Assembly (NCBI GenBank): GCA_051005135.1
Contig: JBPCJQ010000083.1
Span: 1 to 52,401 of the forward strand
Length of the DNA stretch: 52,401 nt
Source: DATAQC01 sp051005135
GTDB lineage: Bacteria > Actinomycetota > Acidimicrobiia > Acidimicrobiales > AC-14
Direction of reading: 5' to 3'
Under the pieces are notes generated by a model, which worked only from the letters and a program-made list of their open reading frames with translations, did no database searches and was not told where the DNA came from. Of this stretch, positions 31,557-39,977 are shown piece after piece. A program made the position numbers and the translations under genes. Position 1 is the first letter of the stretch, and each line of letters starts with the position of its first letter.

Positions 31557-33767
31557 ATGCGAGGAAATCGGCTTTGCAGGTGCATCACCACCGTGGCCCT
31601 GGGGGCATCGACTCTAGTGGGGTCGACCACCGGAGCTCGTCCGGCCGCGGCGGCGGAGACCTCGTCGTGCCAACTCAGTGCCCCGGCCTCAACGGTGAAC
31701 CACGTCATCAACCTGGTCTTCGACAACACCCACTTCAAGCGGGACAACCCCAACGTTCCCTCCGACCTCGAGCAGATGCCGCACCTCCTGGACTTCATCC
31801 GCTCCAACGGGACCCTCTTGACCAACAACCACACGCCGCTGATCTCTCACACCGGAACCGACATCCTCACCCAGCTCACCGGCGTTTACGGCGACCGCCA
31901 CGGCCAGCCCATCTCGAACAGCTCGGCCGCGTTCAATACCGACGGGTCGGTTACAGGTTACGGGACGTTCGCGTACTGGACAGACCCCCTGAACTCGTTC
32001 GGCCCCGCGACCGACACCAGCCCGCAGATGATCGCCGAAACCGGCAAGATCGCTCCCGCCCCCTGGGTGCCCTACACCCGGGCAGGTTGCAACGTGGGAG
32101 CCGCGGGTGTGGCCAACGTTGTGCTGGAGAACACCGGCCTCGACGTCAACACCGTCTTCGGCAAGGGCTCGCCGGAGGCCGCCGACCCCAACAAGTTCGG
32201 CAACTATGTAGGCGTCGCTGTCCACTGCGGCTCCGCCACCACTTGTGCGGCCGATCCCGGGGCCAAACCCGACCCCCTTCCCGACGAGCCGGGTGGCTAC
32301 AACGGCTTCAAGGCCCTGTTCGGCCACAAGAACGTGGTGCCGGCCATCGGTGGTACCGGCGCCGGCGGCACCGTCTTGAACGATGTCTACAACGGCAACC
32401 CACCGGGCGCCACCATCTCGCAGTTCCCTGGCTTCGACGCCATGACGGCGGCCAACTCGCTGGGCTACGTGGCCTCCATGCAGGAGCACGGCGTGCCCGT
32501 TACATACGCGTACATCTCGGATTCGCACGACGCCCATTCCGGCCAGTCCAGCCTGTGCCCAGGGTTCAGCCCGCCGTCGTCGAACTGCGCCTACGGGCCT
32601 GGCGAGGATGGCTACGTGAAGGCGCTCAAGGCCCAGGACGACGCCTTCGCGGCGTTCTTCGCCCGCCTGGCCGCGGACGGCATCAACCCGTCGAACACAG
32701 TCTTCAATTTCAGCTCGGAAGAGAACGACCATTTTGCTGGCACGCTCAACCCCATCCCCGCAGGCTGCGACGGCGTGAGCGTGCGCTGCACCTACGACCA
32801 CACCGTGGCCACCTCGTCCCGACCCGGCCAGATCGGCGAGGTCGCCATCAATGGCAAGAGCCTCCTGGCGTCACAGAAGGCCAACACCACGCCCTTCTAC
32901 CTGCGCAACGACTCGGCGCCCAACTTCTGGGTCAACGGCAACCCGCCCCAGACCAGCGCTACCGTCCGCCAGCTCGAGCGAGACGTGGCCAGGCTCAGCA
33001 TCACCAATCCCTACGCTGGAACGTCTGAGCCTGTCGTGGAACGGATGGCCGATCGCACCGAGATGGACATCCTCCACATGGTGACGGCCGACCCTGCCCG
33101 TACGCCTACGTTCACCGCCTTCGCCAAGGCCGCCGACTACGTGAACGCCTCCGACTGCCCCAGACCGGCTCCGCCGGGCACGCCGGTGTGCTCCAACCCG
33201 CAGTTCGCCTGGATCCACGGTGACTTCCAGCCTGAGATCACCACCACGTGGCTGGGCATGGTGGGGCCAGGGATCAAAGCGGCCGGAACCGACAGCACAA
33301 CCTTCACAGACCACACTGACATCCGGCCTACGGTGCTGGCCCTGGCGGGGCTGCGCGACGACTACCGCAGCGACGGCCGCGTGATCACCGAAATCCTACG
33401 GGGCGACGCCGTGCCTCAGGCGCTCCGGGTCCACGGGCCTCAGGTCGAGCAGATGGGAGCCCTCTACAAGCAGCTCAACGCCGCCGTGGGCCAGTTCGGG
33501 CTCGACACCCTGGCCGTGTCGACACCGGCCCTGACCAGCGGGACGTCGGCGAACGACAGCGTCTACGCCAACCTGGAGGCCCGCCTGCGCGCCCTCGGAG
33601 GCTTCCGTGACCAGGTCGCCCTGCGCATGAGCGAGGACCTCAACGGCGGCGCCTTCGACGGCCGTCCCATCGACGAGAACGAGCTCCGGAGCCTTGTCGC
33701 CCAGGCCCAGGCGCTCCTCGCCCAGGTACATGCCATGGCGCGGGCCGTAGCCCCCGGGTATCGCTAG
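31557..33767 (+). CDS. Secreted alkaline-phosphatase-superfamily phosphoesterase
   Basis: The 736-residue precursor begins with a signal sequence (RCITTVALGASTLVGS, cleavage near RPAAAA). It then has alkaline-phosphatase or sulfatase superfamily landmarks: NHVINLVFDNTHF, SHTGTDILTQLTGVYGDRHG, EENDHFAGT and DHTDIRPTVLALAGL near the C-terminal metal site. The substrate is unknown; phosphate release from organic esters is the natural reading given the PHO-like box. ATG 31557 has a strong GGACAGGAGG ribosome-binding site 6 nt upstream. The protein is much longer than simple phosphatases and its last 120 residues are helical and of unknown role. Confidence 0.8.
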   Translation: MRGNRLCRCITTVALGASTLVGSTTGARPAAAAETSSCQLSAPASTVNHVINLVFDNTHFKRDNPNVPSDLEQMPHLLDFIRSNGTLLTNNHTPLISHTGTDILTQLTGVYGDRHGQPISNSSAAFNTDGSVTGYGTFAYWTDPLNSFGPATDTSPQMIAETGKIAPAPWVPYTRAGCNVGAAGVANVVLENTGLDVNTVFGKGSPEAADPNKFGNYVGVAVHCGSATTCAADPGAKPDPLPDEPGGYNGFKALFGHKNVVPAIGGTGAGGTVLNDVYNGNPPGATISQFPGFDAMTAANSLGYVASMQEHGVPVTYAYISDSHDAHSGQSSLCPGFSPPSSNCAYGPGEDGYVKALKAQDDAFAAFFARLAADGINPSNTVFNFSSEENDHFAGTLNPIPAGCDGVSVRCTYDHTVATSSRPGQIGEVAINGKSLLASQKANTTPFYLRNDSAPNFWVNGNPPQTSATVRQLERDVARLSITNPYAGTSEPVVERMADRTEMDILHMVTADPARTPTFTAFAKAADYVNASDCPRPAPPGTPVCSNPQFAWIHGDFQPEITTTWLGMVGPGIKAAGTDSTTFTDHTDIRPTVLALAGLRDDYRSDGRVITEILRGDAVPQALRVHGPQVEQMGALYKQLNAAVGQFGLDTLAVSTPALTSGTSANDSVYANLEARLRALGGFRDQVALRMSEDLNGGAFDGRPIDENELRSLVAQAQALLAQVHAMARAVAPGYR

Positions 33768-33770
33768 CCT
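33765..33770 (+). promoter_or_regulatory. -10 box of the L,D-transpeptidase gene
   Basis: TAGCCT lies 7 nt before GTG 33778 and includes the last base pairs of the preceding stop codon region. It fits the same leaderless TANNNT pattern seen at seven other genes here. Confidence 0.35.
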
Positions 33771-33777
33771 CGGGTCG

Positions 33778-34590
33778 GTGCGAGGAAGACGGGTGGCCGC
33801 CTTTGCCATGGTTGCCGCGGTAGCGGCTCTCGGGGGCTGGCGGGTCGCCACGTCGCCGACGGCAGGCACCGCCGCACCGGCCCTGGCGCCCACGACAACT
33901 GTCCCCGAGCCCACCACTACCACCACCGAGCCCCTGGTCGCCGATCCCCGCGGGACCCGCCTGCGCCTGGGTGTAGCCCACCCCGTGCAGCCCCCCGCCC
34001 TGGTAGCCGACGCCACCGGCGCCCGGGTCTCCCTCTACAGCCAGCCGGGCGACGCCGAGCCCGGCGACGTGGTGGACAACCCCACCTCCGAACGGCTGCC
34101 CGTGGTCTTCCTCGTGATGCAGGAGCAGGGCGACTGGGTGCAGGTGCAGGTGTCGCGACGACCCAACGAAGCCACTGCCTGGGTAAAGGCAGCCGACTTC
34201 ACCCTGCGCACCACGCCCTACAAGATCGTCGTCGACTCCACGGCTCACCGCCTCACCCTCACCGACGGCACCAGCAACCTCGTGGACGTGCCCGTGGCCA
34301 CTGGCACGGGCGGCACGCCCACTCCCACCGGCACGTTCTTCATCGACGGCATCGTGCGGCTGGCCAATACCACCGGCCCGTACGGCGCGTACCAGCTCAG
34401 CCTGGCCGCCTTCTCCAACGTGCTGACCAGCTTCGGTGGCGGCATCGGCCAGATCGCCCTCCACGGCACCAACGCCCCCGGGTTGGTGGGCACCTCGGTG
34501 AGCCACGGTTGCGTGCGCATGGTCAACGCCGACATCGTCAACCTGGCCAAGATGGTGACCGTCGGCACCCCGGTCGAGATCCTCCCCTGA
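33778..34590 (+). CDS. L,D-transpeptidase (YkuD domain)
   Basis: The 270-residue exported enzyme has an N-terminal signal or anchor (VAAFAMVAAVAALGGW), a Thr/Pro-rich linker, an SH3-like segment and a YkuD catalytic domain. The active site reads IALHGTNAPG and SHGCVRM, with the nucleophilic Cys near residue 244. L,D-transpeptidases make 3-3 cross-links in peptidoglycan or attach proteins to it, and matter in actinobacterial walls. GTG 33778 lies 10 nt after the phosphoesterase stop. Confidence 0.9.
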   Translation: MRGRRVAAFAMVAAVAALGGWRVATSPTAGTAAPALAPTTTVPEPTTTTTEPLVADPRGTRLRLGVAHPVQPPALVADATGARVSLYSQPGDAEPGDVVDNPTSERLPVVFLVMQEQGDWVQVQVSRRPNEATAWVKAADFTLRTTPYKIVVDSTAHRLTLTDGTSNLVDVPVATGTGGTPTPTGTFFIDGIVRLANTTGPYGAYQLSLAAFSNVLTSFGGGIGQIALHGTNAPGLVGTSVSHGCVRMVNADIVNLAKMVTVGTPVEILP

Positions 34591-34593
34591 GCC

Positions 34594-35676
34594 TCAGATC
34601 ACCCAGCGGTTGGCCTGGTACCAGGCCACCGCGCCGGCGATGCCCTTGCGGGTATCGGTGTGGCGCGGCGTGAACCCGGTGGCTGTGAGAGCGTCGAGGG
34701 ACAGGCGGTTGTTGCGGTTGGCCTTGGCCATGAAACGGAAGCGCTGCTTGGTGAGCAGGATGTCGTCGGTCATGCCGTCGGCCACCATCGCCTTCCACAC
34801 CGACTCCCGCTCCTCGTAGGCCAGGCCGCAGTCGGGGTGATCTGCAAGCTCGAGTTCCATGTCGAGCTCGCTGGCCAGAGCGGCGGCCACTTCCAGGCTG
34901 GAGGGGTAGACGCCGGAGGTGACGTTGAAGGCTCGGCCTACCGCGCCGTCTGCGGTGGCCAGATGGATGGTGGCGCTGACCAGGTCGTCGATGTGAAGAA
35001 GCCGCTGCTCGACGGGCTCCCGCCACACCGCCACCTGGCGCAGGCCGGCGCGGCGTTCGATGGCCACGTCGAGGATGGCGCTGGCCACCAGCTTCACCGC
35101 TCCGGGGCCGTACACCGAGACGGGCCGCAGCACCACCGCCGGAAAGCCAGCGCCGGCTGCAGCCCACACCTCCTGCTCGGCCGCCCATTTGGCCTTGCCG
35201 TAACCCCGGCTGGGGTGGACCTCGACGTCCTCGGTTACGGGAAGGGGGAGCTGCTCTTCCTCGCCGTACACCGAGGTGCTGCTCATGTGCACGAAGCGCT
35301 CGAGACCTGCGGCCCGGCCTGCGTGGCCTGAACGCAGTGACCGGCCTGCGTGGCCTGAACGCAGTGACCTTGAGGCCCCCACCAGGCGGGCGGTGCCGAT
35401 GACGTTGGTGCGCTCCATCTCGGCCTGGTCGGACTTGGAGCTGGAGGCGCCGGCCAGATGGAAGACGTGGGTCACGCCGTCCAGCAGGGGGGCCAGCTCG
35501 TCGTCGCCGGCCAGGTCGGCGCCCACGTAGTCGACTCCGGCCGGCAAGCCGCGCACCTCGGCGGCGGGGCGGCGACCGGTGGCCCGCACCTTCCACCCGC
35601 CCGCCACCAGCGCGGGCACCAGGTGCGACCCGAGATAGCCGGTGGCCCCTGTGACCAGGGCGGAGCGATCAGCCAC
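34594..35676 (-). CDS. NAD-dependent epimerase/dehydratase (extended SDR) with repeat insertion
   Basis: The 360-residue protein begins with the Rossmann motif TGATGYLGSHLVPAL and has the SDR catalytic Ser/Tyr/Lys region (SSTSVYGEEE, RGYGKAKWAAE) and a C-terminal substrate lobe. The substrate, a sugar nucleotide or sterol-like compound, cannot be read from sequence. Between GAS and AAGLERFVHMSS, where relatives run directly on, there is an 18-residue in-frame insertion made of two copies of RSLRSGHAG, encoded by a perfect 27-bp tandem repeat. The insertion lies at a surface loop just before the catalytic strand, so activity may survive. GTG 35676 is divergent from the kinase gene. Confidence 0.85.
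   Translation of the reverse strand: MADRSALVTGATGYLGSHLVPALVAGGWKVRATGRRPAAEVRGLPAGVDYVGADLAGDDELAPLLDGVTHVFHLAGASSSKSDQAEMERTNVIGTARLVGASRSLRSGHAGRSLRSGHAGRAAGLERFVHMSSTSVYGEEEQLPLPVTEDVEVHPSRGYGKAKWAAEQEVWAAAGAGFPAVVLRPVSVYGPGAVKLVASAILDVAIERRAGLRQVAVWREPVEQRLLHIDDLVSATIHLATADGAVGRAFNVTSGVYPSSLEVAAALASELDMELELADHPDCGLAYEERESVWKAMVADGMTDDILLTKQRFRFMAKANRNNRLSLDALTATGFTPRHTDTRKGIAGAVAWYQANRWVI
35314..35367. repeat. Perfect 27-bp tandem repeat inside the epimerase gene
   Basis: Units 35314-35340 and 35341-35367 are identical. On the coding strand each can form a small hairpin, CTGCGT and ACGCAG around TCAGGCC. Each contains GTTCAGGCCACGCAGG, also found exactly in the tandem repeat of ppgK. 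Confidence 0.9.
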
Positions 35677-35682
35677 GGTCCC

Positions 35683-35688
35683 TAGGAT
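35683..35688 (+). promoter_or_regulatory. -10 box of the Ser/Thr kinase gene
   Basis: TAGGAT lies 8 nt before ATG 35697 in the 20-nt gap between divergent genes, again a leaderless arrangement. Confidence 0.4.
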
Positions 35689-35696
35689 CGCGCGCC

Positions 35697-37154
35697 ATGG
35701 ACGCCCCCTCCAGCCCGACGCGGCTCATCGCCGGCCGCTACGAGGTCGGTGAGCTCCTGGGACGCGGGGGGATGGCCGAGGTGTTCGCCGGCGTCGATCG
35801 CCGCCTGGGCCGTCCGGTGGCCATCAAGTTCCTCCGACCCGAGATGGCTGCCCGCCCCGACGTACGCTCACGCTTCGAGGCCGAGGCTCGGGCCGCGGCG
35901 TCGCTCTCGCACCCCAACGCGGTGGGAGTGTTCGACACCGGCGAGCAGGACGGGGTGGCGTTCATCGTGATGGAGCGGCTGCCCGGCGAGACCCTTGCCG
36001 ACCGCATCGCTGCGGGCCCCCTCGACGAGGGCCCGCTTCGCACCCTCGCCATCGAGGTGTTGGGGGCGCTGGCGGCCGCTCATGACAGCAGCCTGGTCCA
36101 CCGCGACATCAAGCCCGCCAACATCCTGCTGTCCGCCGACGGCCGGGCCAAGGTGGCCGACTTCGGCATCGCCAAGAGCACCGCGCCACTGGGCGCCGGA
36201 GGCACCGTTCCCCCGGGCTCTGGCGATCTCACGACCGAAGGCCAGCTCCTCGGCACCCCCGCTTACCTCGCCCCCGAACGCCTCGATGGCGCGCCGGCCA
36301 CGCCCGCCTCCGACATCTGGGCCCTTGGGGTCGTGCTCTACGAGGCCCTCACGGCTACCAACCCCTTCCGCGCCGACACCGCGTTGGCCACGGCCCGGGC
36401 GGTGGCCGCCGGAACCCACCGGCCGCTGTCGCAGGTGCGACCCGATGTCGACTCCGGTCTGGTCGCGGCTGTCGAGCGAGCCATGGCAACCGATCCAACG
36501 AGCCGCTTTCCATCGGCGGCCGCCATGGCCGCTGCCCTGGTCAACCCTGCGTCTTCGGCGCCCGGCGACGACACCGTCGACGAGGGTTCGCCCGAACGCA
36601 CGCTCCTGCTGGGTAAGGGCGATCTGGTCGAGCCGCCCCCCTTGGCGACGTCGCCGCGCAGGCCCTTCCGCAACCGCCGGCTGGCGATCGGAGCGGCCCT
36701 GCTTGGTCTGGTCCTAGTCGTGGCCGTCCTCATTGCTCGTGCCCGTTCCGATCACCCCTCCACCGCCACTTCACCGGCCACGACCAGTGGGGCTCCGACC
36801 ACGACGGTCTCGCCCTCGGCCGCCCTGGCCGCCTCCCTGCGTGGCACCGCAGATCGCCTGGGCCCCGGTGACGGGGCACTGGCATCGGTCTTGGCCGGCC
36901 GCCTCCGGTCGGTGGCCGACCAGGTGCAGGCCGGCGACGGCGGTAGCGCGGCAACGTCGCTGCTGGCCGCCACCGTGGGCTGGATCCGCGCCGGCCAGCT
37001 CTCGGGCGCCACTGCCGCATCGGTGGTCCCGCTGCTGGCATCCGTGCCGGGCATCAACTCAGCGGTGGTCAACGCTCTCACCACCACCCCGACTACGTCA
37101 CCCCCTACGCCCTCGAGCCCCGGCAAGGAGAAGGGAAAGGGCAGAGGAGACTGA
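35697..37154 (+). CDS. Membrane Ser/Thr protein kinase (PknB type)
   Basis: The 485-residue kinase has all Hanks motifs: Gly loop (LGRGGMAEVF), Lys44 (VAIKFLR), catalytic loop (LVHRDIKPANILL, Asp137), DFG at 155-157 and APE (YLAPERL). One membrane helix follows at about residues 328-348 (LAIGAALLGLVLVVAVLI). The outer C-terminal part is a Thr/Pro-rich linker and a small helical domain, not PASTA repeats, so it does not sense peptidoglycan in the PknB manner. It ends in a Lys-rich tail. Targets are unknown. Confidence 0.92.
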   Translation: MDAPSSPTRLIAGRYEVGELLGRGGMAEVFAGVDRRLGRPVAIKFLRPEMAARPDVRSRFEAEARAAASLSHPNAVGVFDTGEQDGVAFIVMERLPGETLADRIAAGPLDEGPLRTLAIEVLGALAAAHDSSLVHRDIKPANILLSADGRAKVADFGIAKSTAPLGAGGTVPPGSGDLTTEGQLLGTPAYLAPERLDGAPATPASDIWALGVVLYEALTATNPFRADTALATARAVAAGTHRPLSQVRPDVDSGLVAAVERAMATDPTSRFPSAAAMAAALVNPASSAPGDDTVDEGSPERTLLLGKGDLVEPPPLATSPRRPFRNRRLAIGAALLGLVLVVAVLIARARSDHPSTATSPATTSGAPTTTVSPSAALAASLRGTADRLGPGDGALASVLAGRLRSVADQVQAGDGGSAATSLLAATVGWIRAGQLSGATAASVVPLLASVPGINSAVVNALTTTPTTSPPTPSSPGKEKGKGRGD

Positions 37155-37166
37155 CGGCGACGGTGC

Positions 37167-38585
37167 TCACTTCTCCTTGCGCACCAGCCAGCTCAGGCGC
37201 TGGGCCCCCTCGAAGGCGGCCTCCGCCGCCAGTTGGCCGATGGTGGTGGACAGGGTGGGGTACACGTGGATGAGCTTGGCGATGTCGCCGAGGCTCAGGT
37301 CCTGGCTGATGGCCAGGGCCAGCTCGTGGATCATCTCGCCCGCCGCCGGAGCCAGGATGTGGGCCCCGACCACCTTCTTGGCATGTATGACGATGACGAC
37401 GGCCCCCTCGGCCGCACCTTCGGCCCGGGCCCGGTCGGAATGCGAGAGGTCCATGCGCCACACGTCGATCTCGTCGCCCCACTCGGCCCTGGCCTCGGCC
37501 ACGGTGAGGCCGGCATGGGCCAGCTCGGGATCGGTGAAGGTGCACCACGGCACCAGGTCGGTGACCGTGCCCTTGCCCGGGAAGAACATGTCACGGATGG
37601 CCCGCACCGCCTCGTAGGCAGCCGAGTGGGTGAACAGGAACCGGCCCGCCAGGTCGCCGGCGGCATAGACCGACGGCACCGACGTGCGCATGCGGGAATC
37701 GACGACGACACCCTTGGCACCCACCTCCACCCCAACCTCGTCCAGGCCCAGGCCCGAGATGTTGGGTTGGCGGCCCACCGCCACCAGGAGCTCCTCGGCG
37801 CTCCAACGGGCCGGCGCACCGCCCTCTGTGCCGTGCACGGTCTTGGTCCCGTTCTCCACCGTCACCCGTGACGTCTCCACCTCGAGGTGGAGGTCGACGC
37901 CTTCGGCACGCAGCATCCCGGTGAGGGTGGCAACCAGGTCGGGCTCGTCGCGGGGCAGGATCGTCGCCCCCCGCTGCAGGACGGTCACGCTGATACCCAG
38001 GCGGCAGAAGCCCTGCGCCATCTCGATGGCGATGGGCCCGCCGCCGATTATGACCACGCTCCGGGGGCCCCGATCCAGCTCGAACAGGCTCTCGCTGGTG
38101 AGGAAGCCGGCCTCCGCCAATCCCTCGATGGGTGGGACCGCGGGGCGACTCCCGGTGCACAACAAGACAAACCGCGTCTCGAGCTCTTCGGTGGAACCGT
38201 CGGCGGAGGTGACCGTCACCGAGTGAGGGCCGGTGAGGGTGGCCGTGCCGGCCCGGATGTCGACACCCATCGACCGGTAGCGCTCAGGGTTGTCGTCGGT
38301 GGACGCCACCTCCTGCTGCACCGCCTTGATGCGCTGCCACACCCGAGCGGTGTCGATCCGGGGCTCGACCGGGGTGAGCCCGTAGCGGTCGGCCACCCGC
38401 ATGGTGTGGGCAGCCTTGGCCGACGCCAGCAGCGCCTTGCTGGGCACGCAGCCCGTCCACAGGCAGTCACCGCCGACCTTGCCCCGTTCGACCACCGCCA
38501 CGCGAAGCCCGAGGGAGGCGGCGAACTCGGCCGCCACCATGCCCCCAGACCCCATTCCCACGATGACCACGTCGTGGCGTGCCAT
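37167..38585 (-). CDS. FAD-dependent pyridine nucleotide-disulfide oxidoreductase
   Basis: The 472-residue flavoenzyme has the N-terminal FAD motif (VIVGMGSGGMVAAEFAASL), the redox disulfide (GGDCLWTGCVPSKAL), the NAD(P) motif (VVIIGGGPIAIEMAQGF) and the C-terminal dimer domain with HVYPTLSTTIGQ, where His is the usual proton acceptor. It belongs with dihydrolipoamide dehydrogenases and mercuric reductase-like enzymes. No 2-oxoacid dehydrogenase or mer genes are nearby, so the substrate stays open. ATG 38585 has GGAGGGAG upstream. Confidence 0.88.
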   Translation of the reverse strand: MARHDVVIVGMGSGGMVAAEFAASLGLRVAVVERGKVGGDCLWTGCVPSKALLASAKAAHTMRVADRYGLTPVEPRIDTARVWQRIKAVQQEVASTDDNPERYRSMGVDIRAGTATLTGPHSVTVTSADGSTEELETRFVLLCTGSRPAVPPIEGLAEAGFLTSESLFELDRGPRSVVIIGGGPIAIEMAQGFCRLGISVTVLQRGATILPRDEPDLVATLTGMLRAEGVDLHLEVETSRVTVENGTKTVHGTEGGAPARWSAEELLVAVGRQPNISGLGLDEVGVEVGAKGVVVDSRMRTSVPSVYAAGDLAGRFLFTHSAAYEAVRAIRDMFFPGKGTVTDLVPWCTFTDPELAHAGLTVAEARAEWGDEIDVWRMDLSHSDRARAEGAAEGAVVIVIHAKKVVGAHILAPAAGEMIHELALAISQDLSLGDIAKLIHVYPTLSTTIGQLAAEAAFEGAQRLSWLVRKEK

Positions 38586-38664
38586 CGTCTCCCTCCTCGC
38601 TGCTGGGCCGGCATCGTAGGGCCTGGCGCCGATGGCCCGCCTATCGGGCCCGGCTCCCGGCTCC

Positions 38665-38670
38665 TACCAT
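38665..38670 (+). promoter_or_regulatory. -10 box of the M50 peptidase gene
   Basis: TACCAT lies 8 nt before GTG 38679, giving a leaderless start. Confidence 0.4.
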
Positions 38671-38678
38671 CGGCTCTC

Positions 38679-39908
38679 GTGGCCTTGGAACCCACCAACG
38701 GGGGGGTGGACCTCGTTCTCGGACTCGGCGCCCTGGCCTCGCTCGTCTCGTTGGCCAGGTCGTGGCGCTCGGTCCTCGACGAGGACTTCACCTCCTCCGA
38801 CCGGCAGGTGGCCCTGCAGGTGGCGGTGTTCCTCGTGCCCCCGTTGGTGGTGCTCCTGCACGAGCTGGCCCACGCCGCCGCCACCGTGGCCGTGGGCGCC
38901 CGAGTCACCAGCTTCCACTACGGCCTGTTCGAAGGTGCGGTGGGCTTCGAGGGAGCGAGCAGCGCGGCCCAGGTGTGGTTCGTGGCCCTGGCCGGCAACC
39001 TGGTGAGCGCGGCCACCGGCCTCATCATGGTGGTAACCGGCGCACTGGAACCCAGCATGCGGCGGTCGCTTCGTTACCTGCTCATGGTGGGGGGCCTTCT
39101 GGAGCTGGCCTTCTCCCTGGTCGGCTACCCGCTGCTCTCCGAGTCGGCCCGCTTCGGTGACTGGCTGCTCATCTACGACTTCAGGGCCACACCGGTCCTG
39201 AGCACAGTCACCCTGATGGCCCACATGGCCCTATTGGCCGGCCTATGGCGATGGTGGCGTGGCAGCCTCCGCCGCACCCTGTTCGCGGTCACCAACGCCG
39301 AGGAGACACGGCTGGCGGCGCTGTCGGCGGCGGTGGCGGCTGCGCCTGGCGCCGTCGAGCCCCGCGTCGCCCTGGCCAACCTGTTCGCCGGCCACGGCGA
39401 CCTCACCCTGGCTGCAGCCACCCTGGCCGAGGGGGCGGCCGCCTCCCATGATCCCGCCCGCCTGCACCTGGCCCAGGCCCGGCTGGCCATCTTCGCCCGC
39501 CAATGGAGCTCTGCGGTCGAAGCCTCCCGGCGGGGCCTGGCCGCGGCCGACGGCGAGGACAGCTCCGGTCACCTGCGTGAGCACTTGTGGGCCAACCAAG
39601 GTGTGGCGCTGGCCCAGATGGACCGCCCGAACCTGGCCCTGTCGGCCTTCAGCCACCTGGATCACGTGCTGGCCGACGACCCCCGCGTGCGTTACAGCCG
39701 GGCGTTGGCTCGCCTCCGCGCCGGTGACGTGGAGGGCGGTCGAACCGACCTGACCGCAGTGGTGGATTCCCGCCGCGAAGGCGACCTGCTGCGCGTGTGG
39801 GCCGAGGCTCTTCTGGACGGCCGCACGCCGGACGTACCCGACGACAGCGACCGCCCTCCCTGGGCCCGCCGCCACCAGGCTCCGCCGGCACCGATCACCG
39901 CGGTGTAG
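38679..39908 (+). CDS. M50-like membrane metalloprotease with C-terminal TPR-like region
   Basis: The 409-residue protein has a zinc-protease HELAH motif inside a membrane helix (VVLLHELAHAAATVAVG) and several further helices to about residue 200. A soluble region follows with helical repeats of tetratricopeptide type (AVEPRVALANLFAGHGDLTL, LHLAQARLAIFARQWSSAVE, ANQGVALAQMDRPNLALSAF). M50 enzymes cleave substrates inside the membrane. The second zinc motif (NPxDG-like) is not clear, so activity is likely but unproven. GTG 38679 follows a TACCAT box by 8 nt. Confidence 0.78.
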   Translation: MALEPTNGGVDLVLGLGALASLVSLARSWRSVLDEDFTSSDRQVALQVAVFLVPPLVVLLHELAHAAATVAVGARVTSFHYGLFEGAVGFEGASSAAQVWFVALAGNLVSAATGLIMVVTGALEPSMRRSLRYLLMVGGLLELAFSLVGYPLLSESARFGDWLLIYDFRATPVLSTVTLMAHMALLAGLWRWWRGSLRRTLFAVTNAEETRLAALSAAVAAAPGAVEPRVALANLFAGHGDLTLAAATLAEGAAASHDPARLHLAQARLAIFARQWSSAVEASRRGLAAADGEDSSGHLREHLWANQGVALAQMDRPNLALSAFSHLDHVLADDPRVRYSRALARLRAGDVEGGRTDLTAVVDSRREGDLLRVWAEALLDGRTPDVPDDSDRPPWARRHQAPPAPITAV

Positions 39909-39977
39909 CCGCAACTGCGGACTTGCCGCTGGTGCTCCGCACCCGTCCATAAACACTGGACGCCCCTCGCTGCGCCC

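Noticed and set aside
30236..33028. 930-codon open frame spanning both phosphoesterase genes
   Set aside because: It lies antisense to one gene and out of frame in the other, crosses their divergent promoters and is Arg/Gly/His-rich, a shadow of GC-rich codon bias.
35314..35367. Tandem 27-bp units as a CRISPR array
   Set aside because: Only two units, no spacers, translated in frame within an enzyme, and no cas genes in the window.
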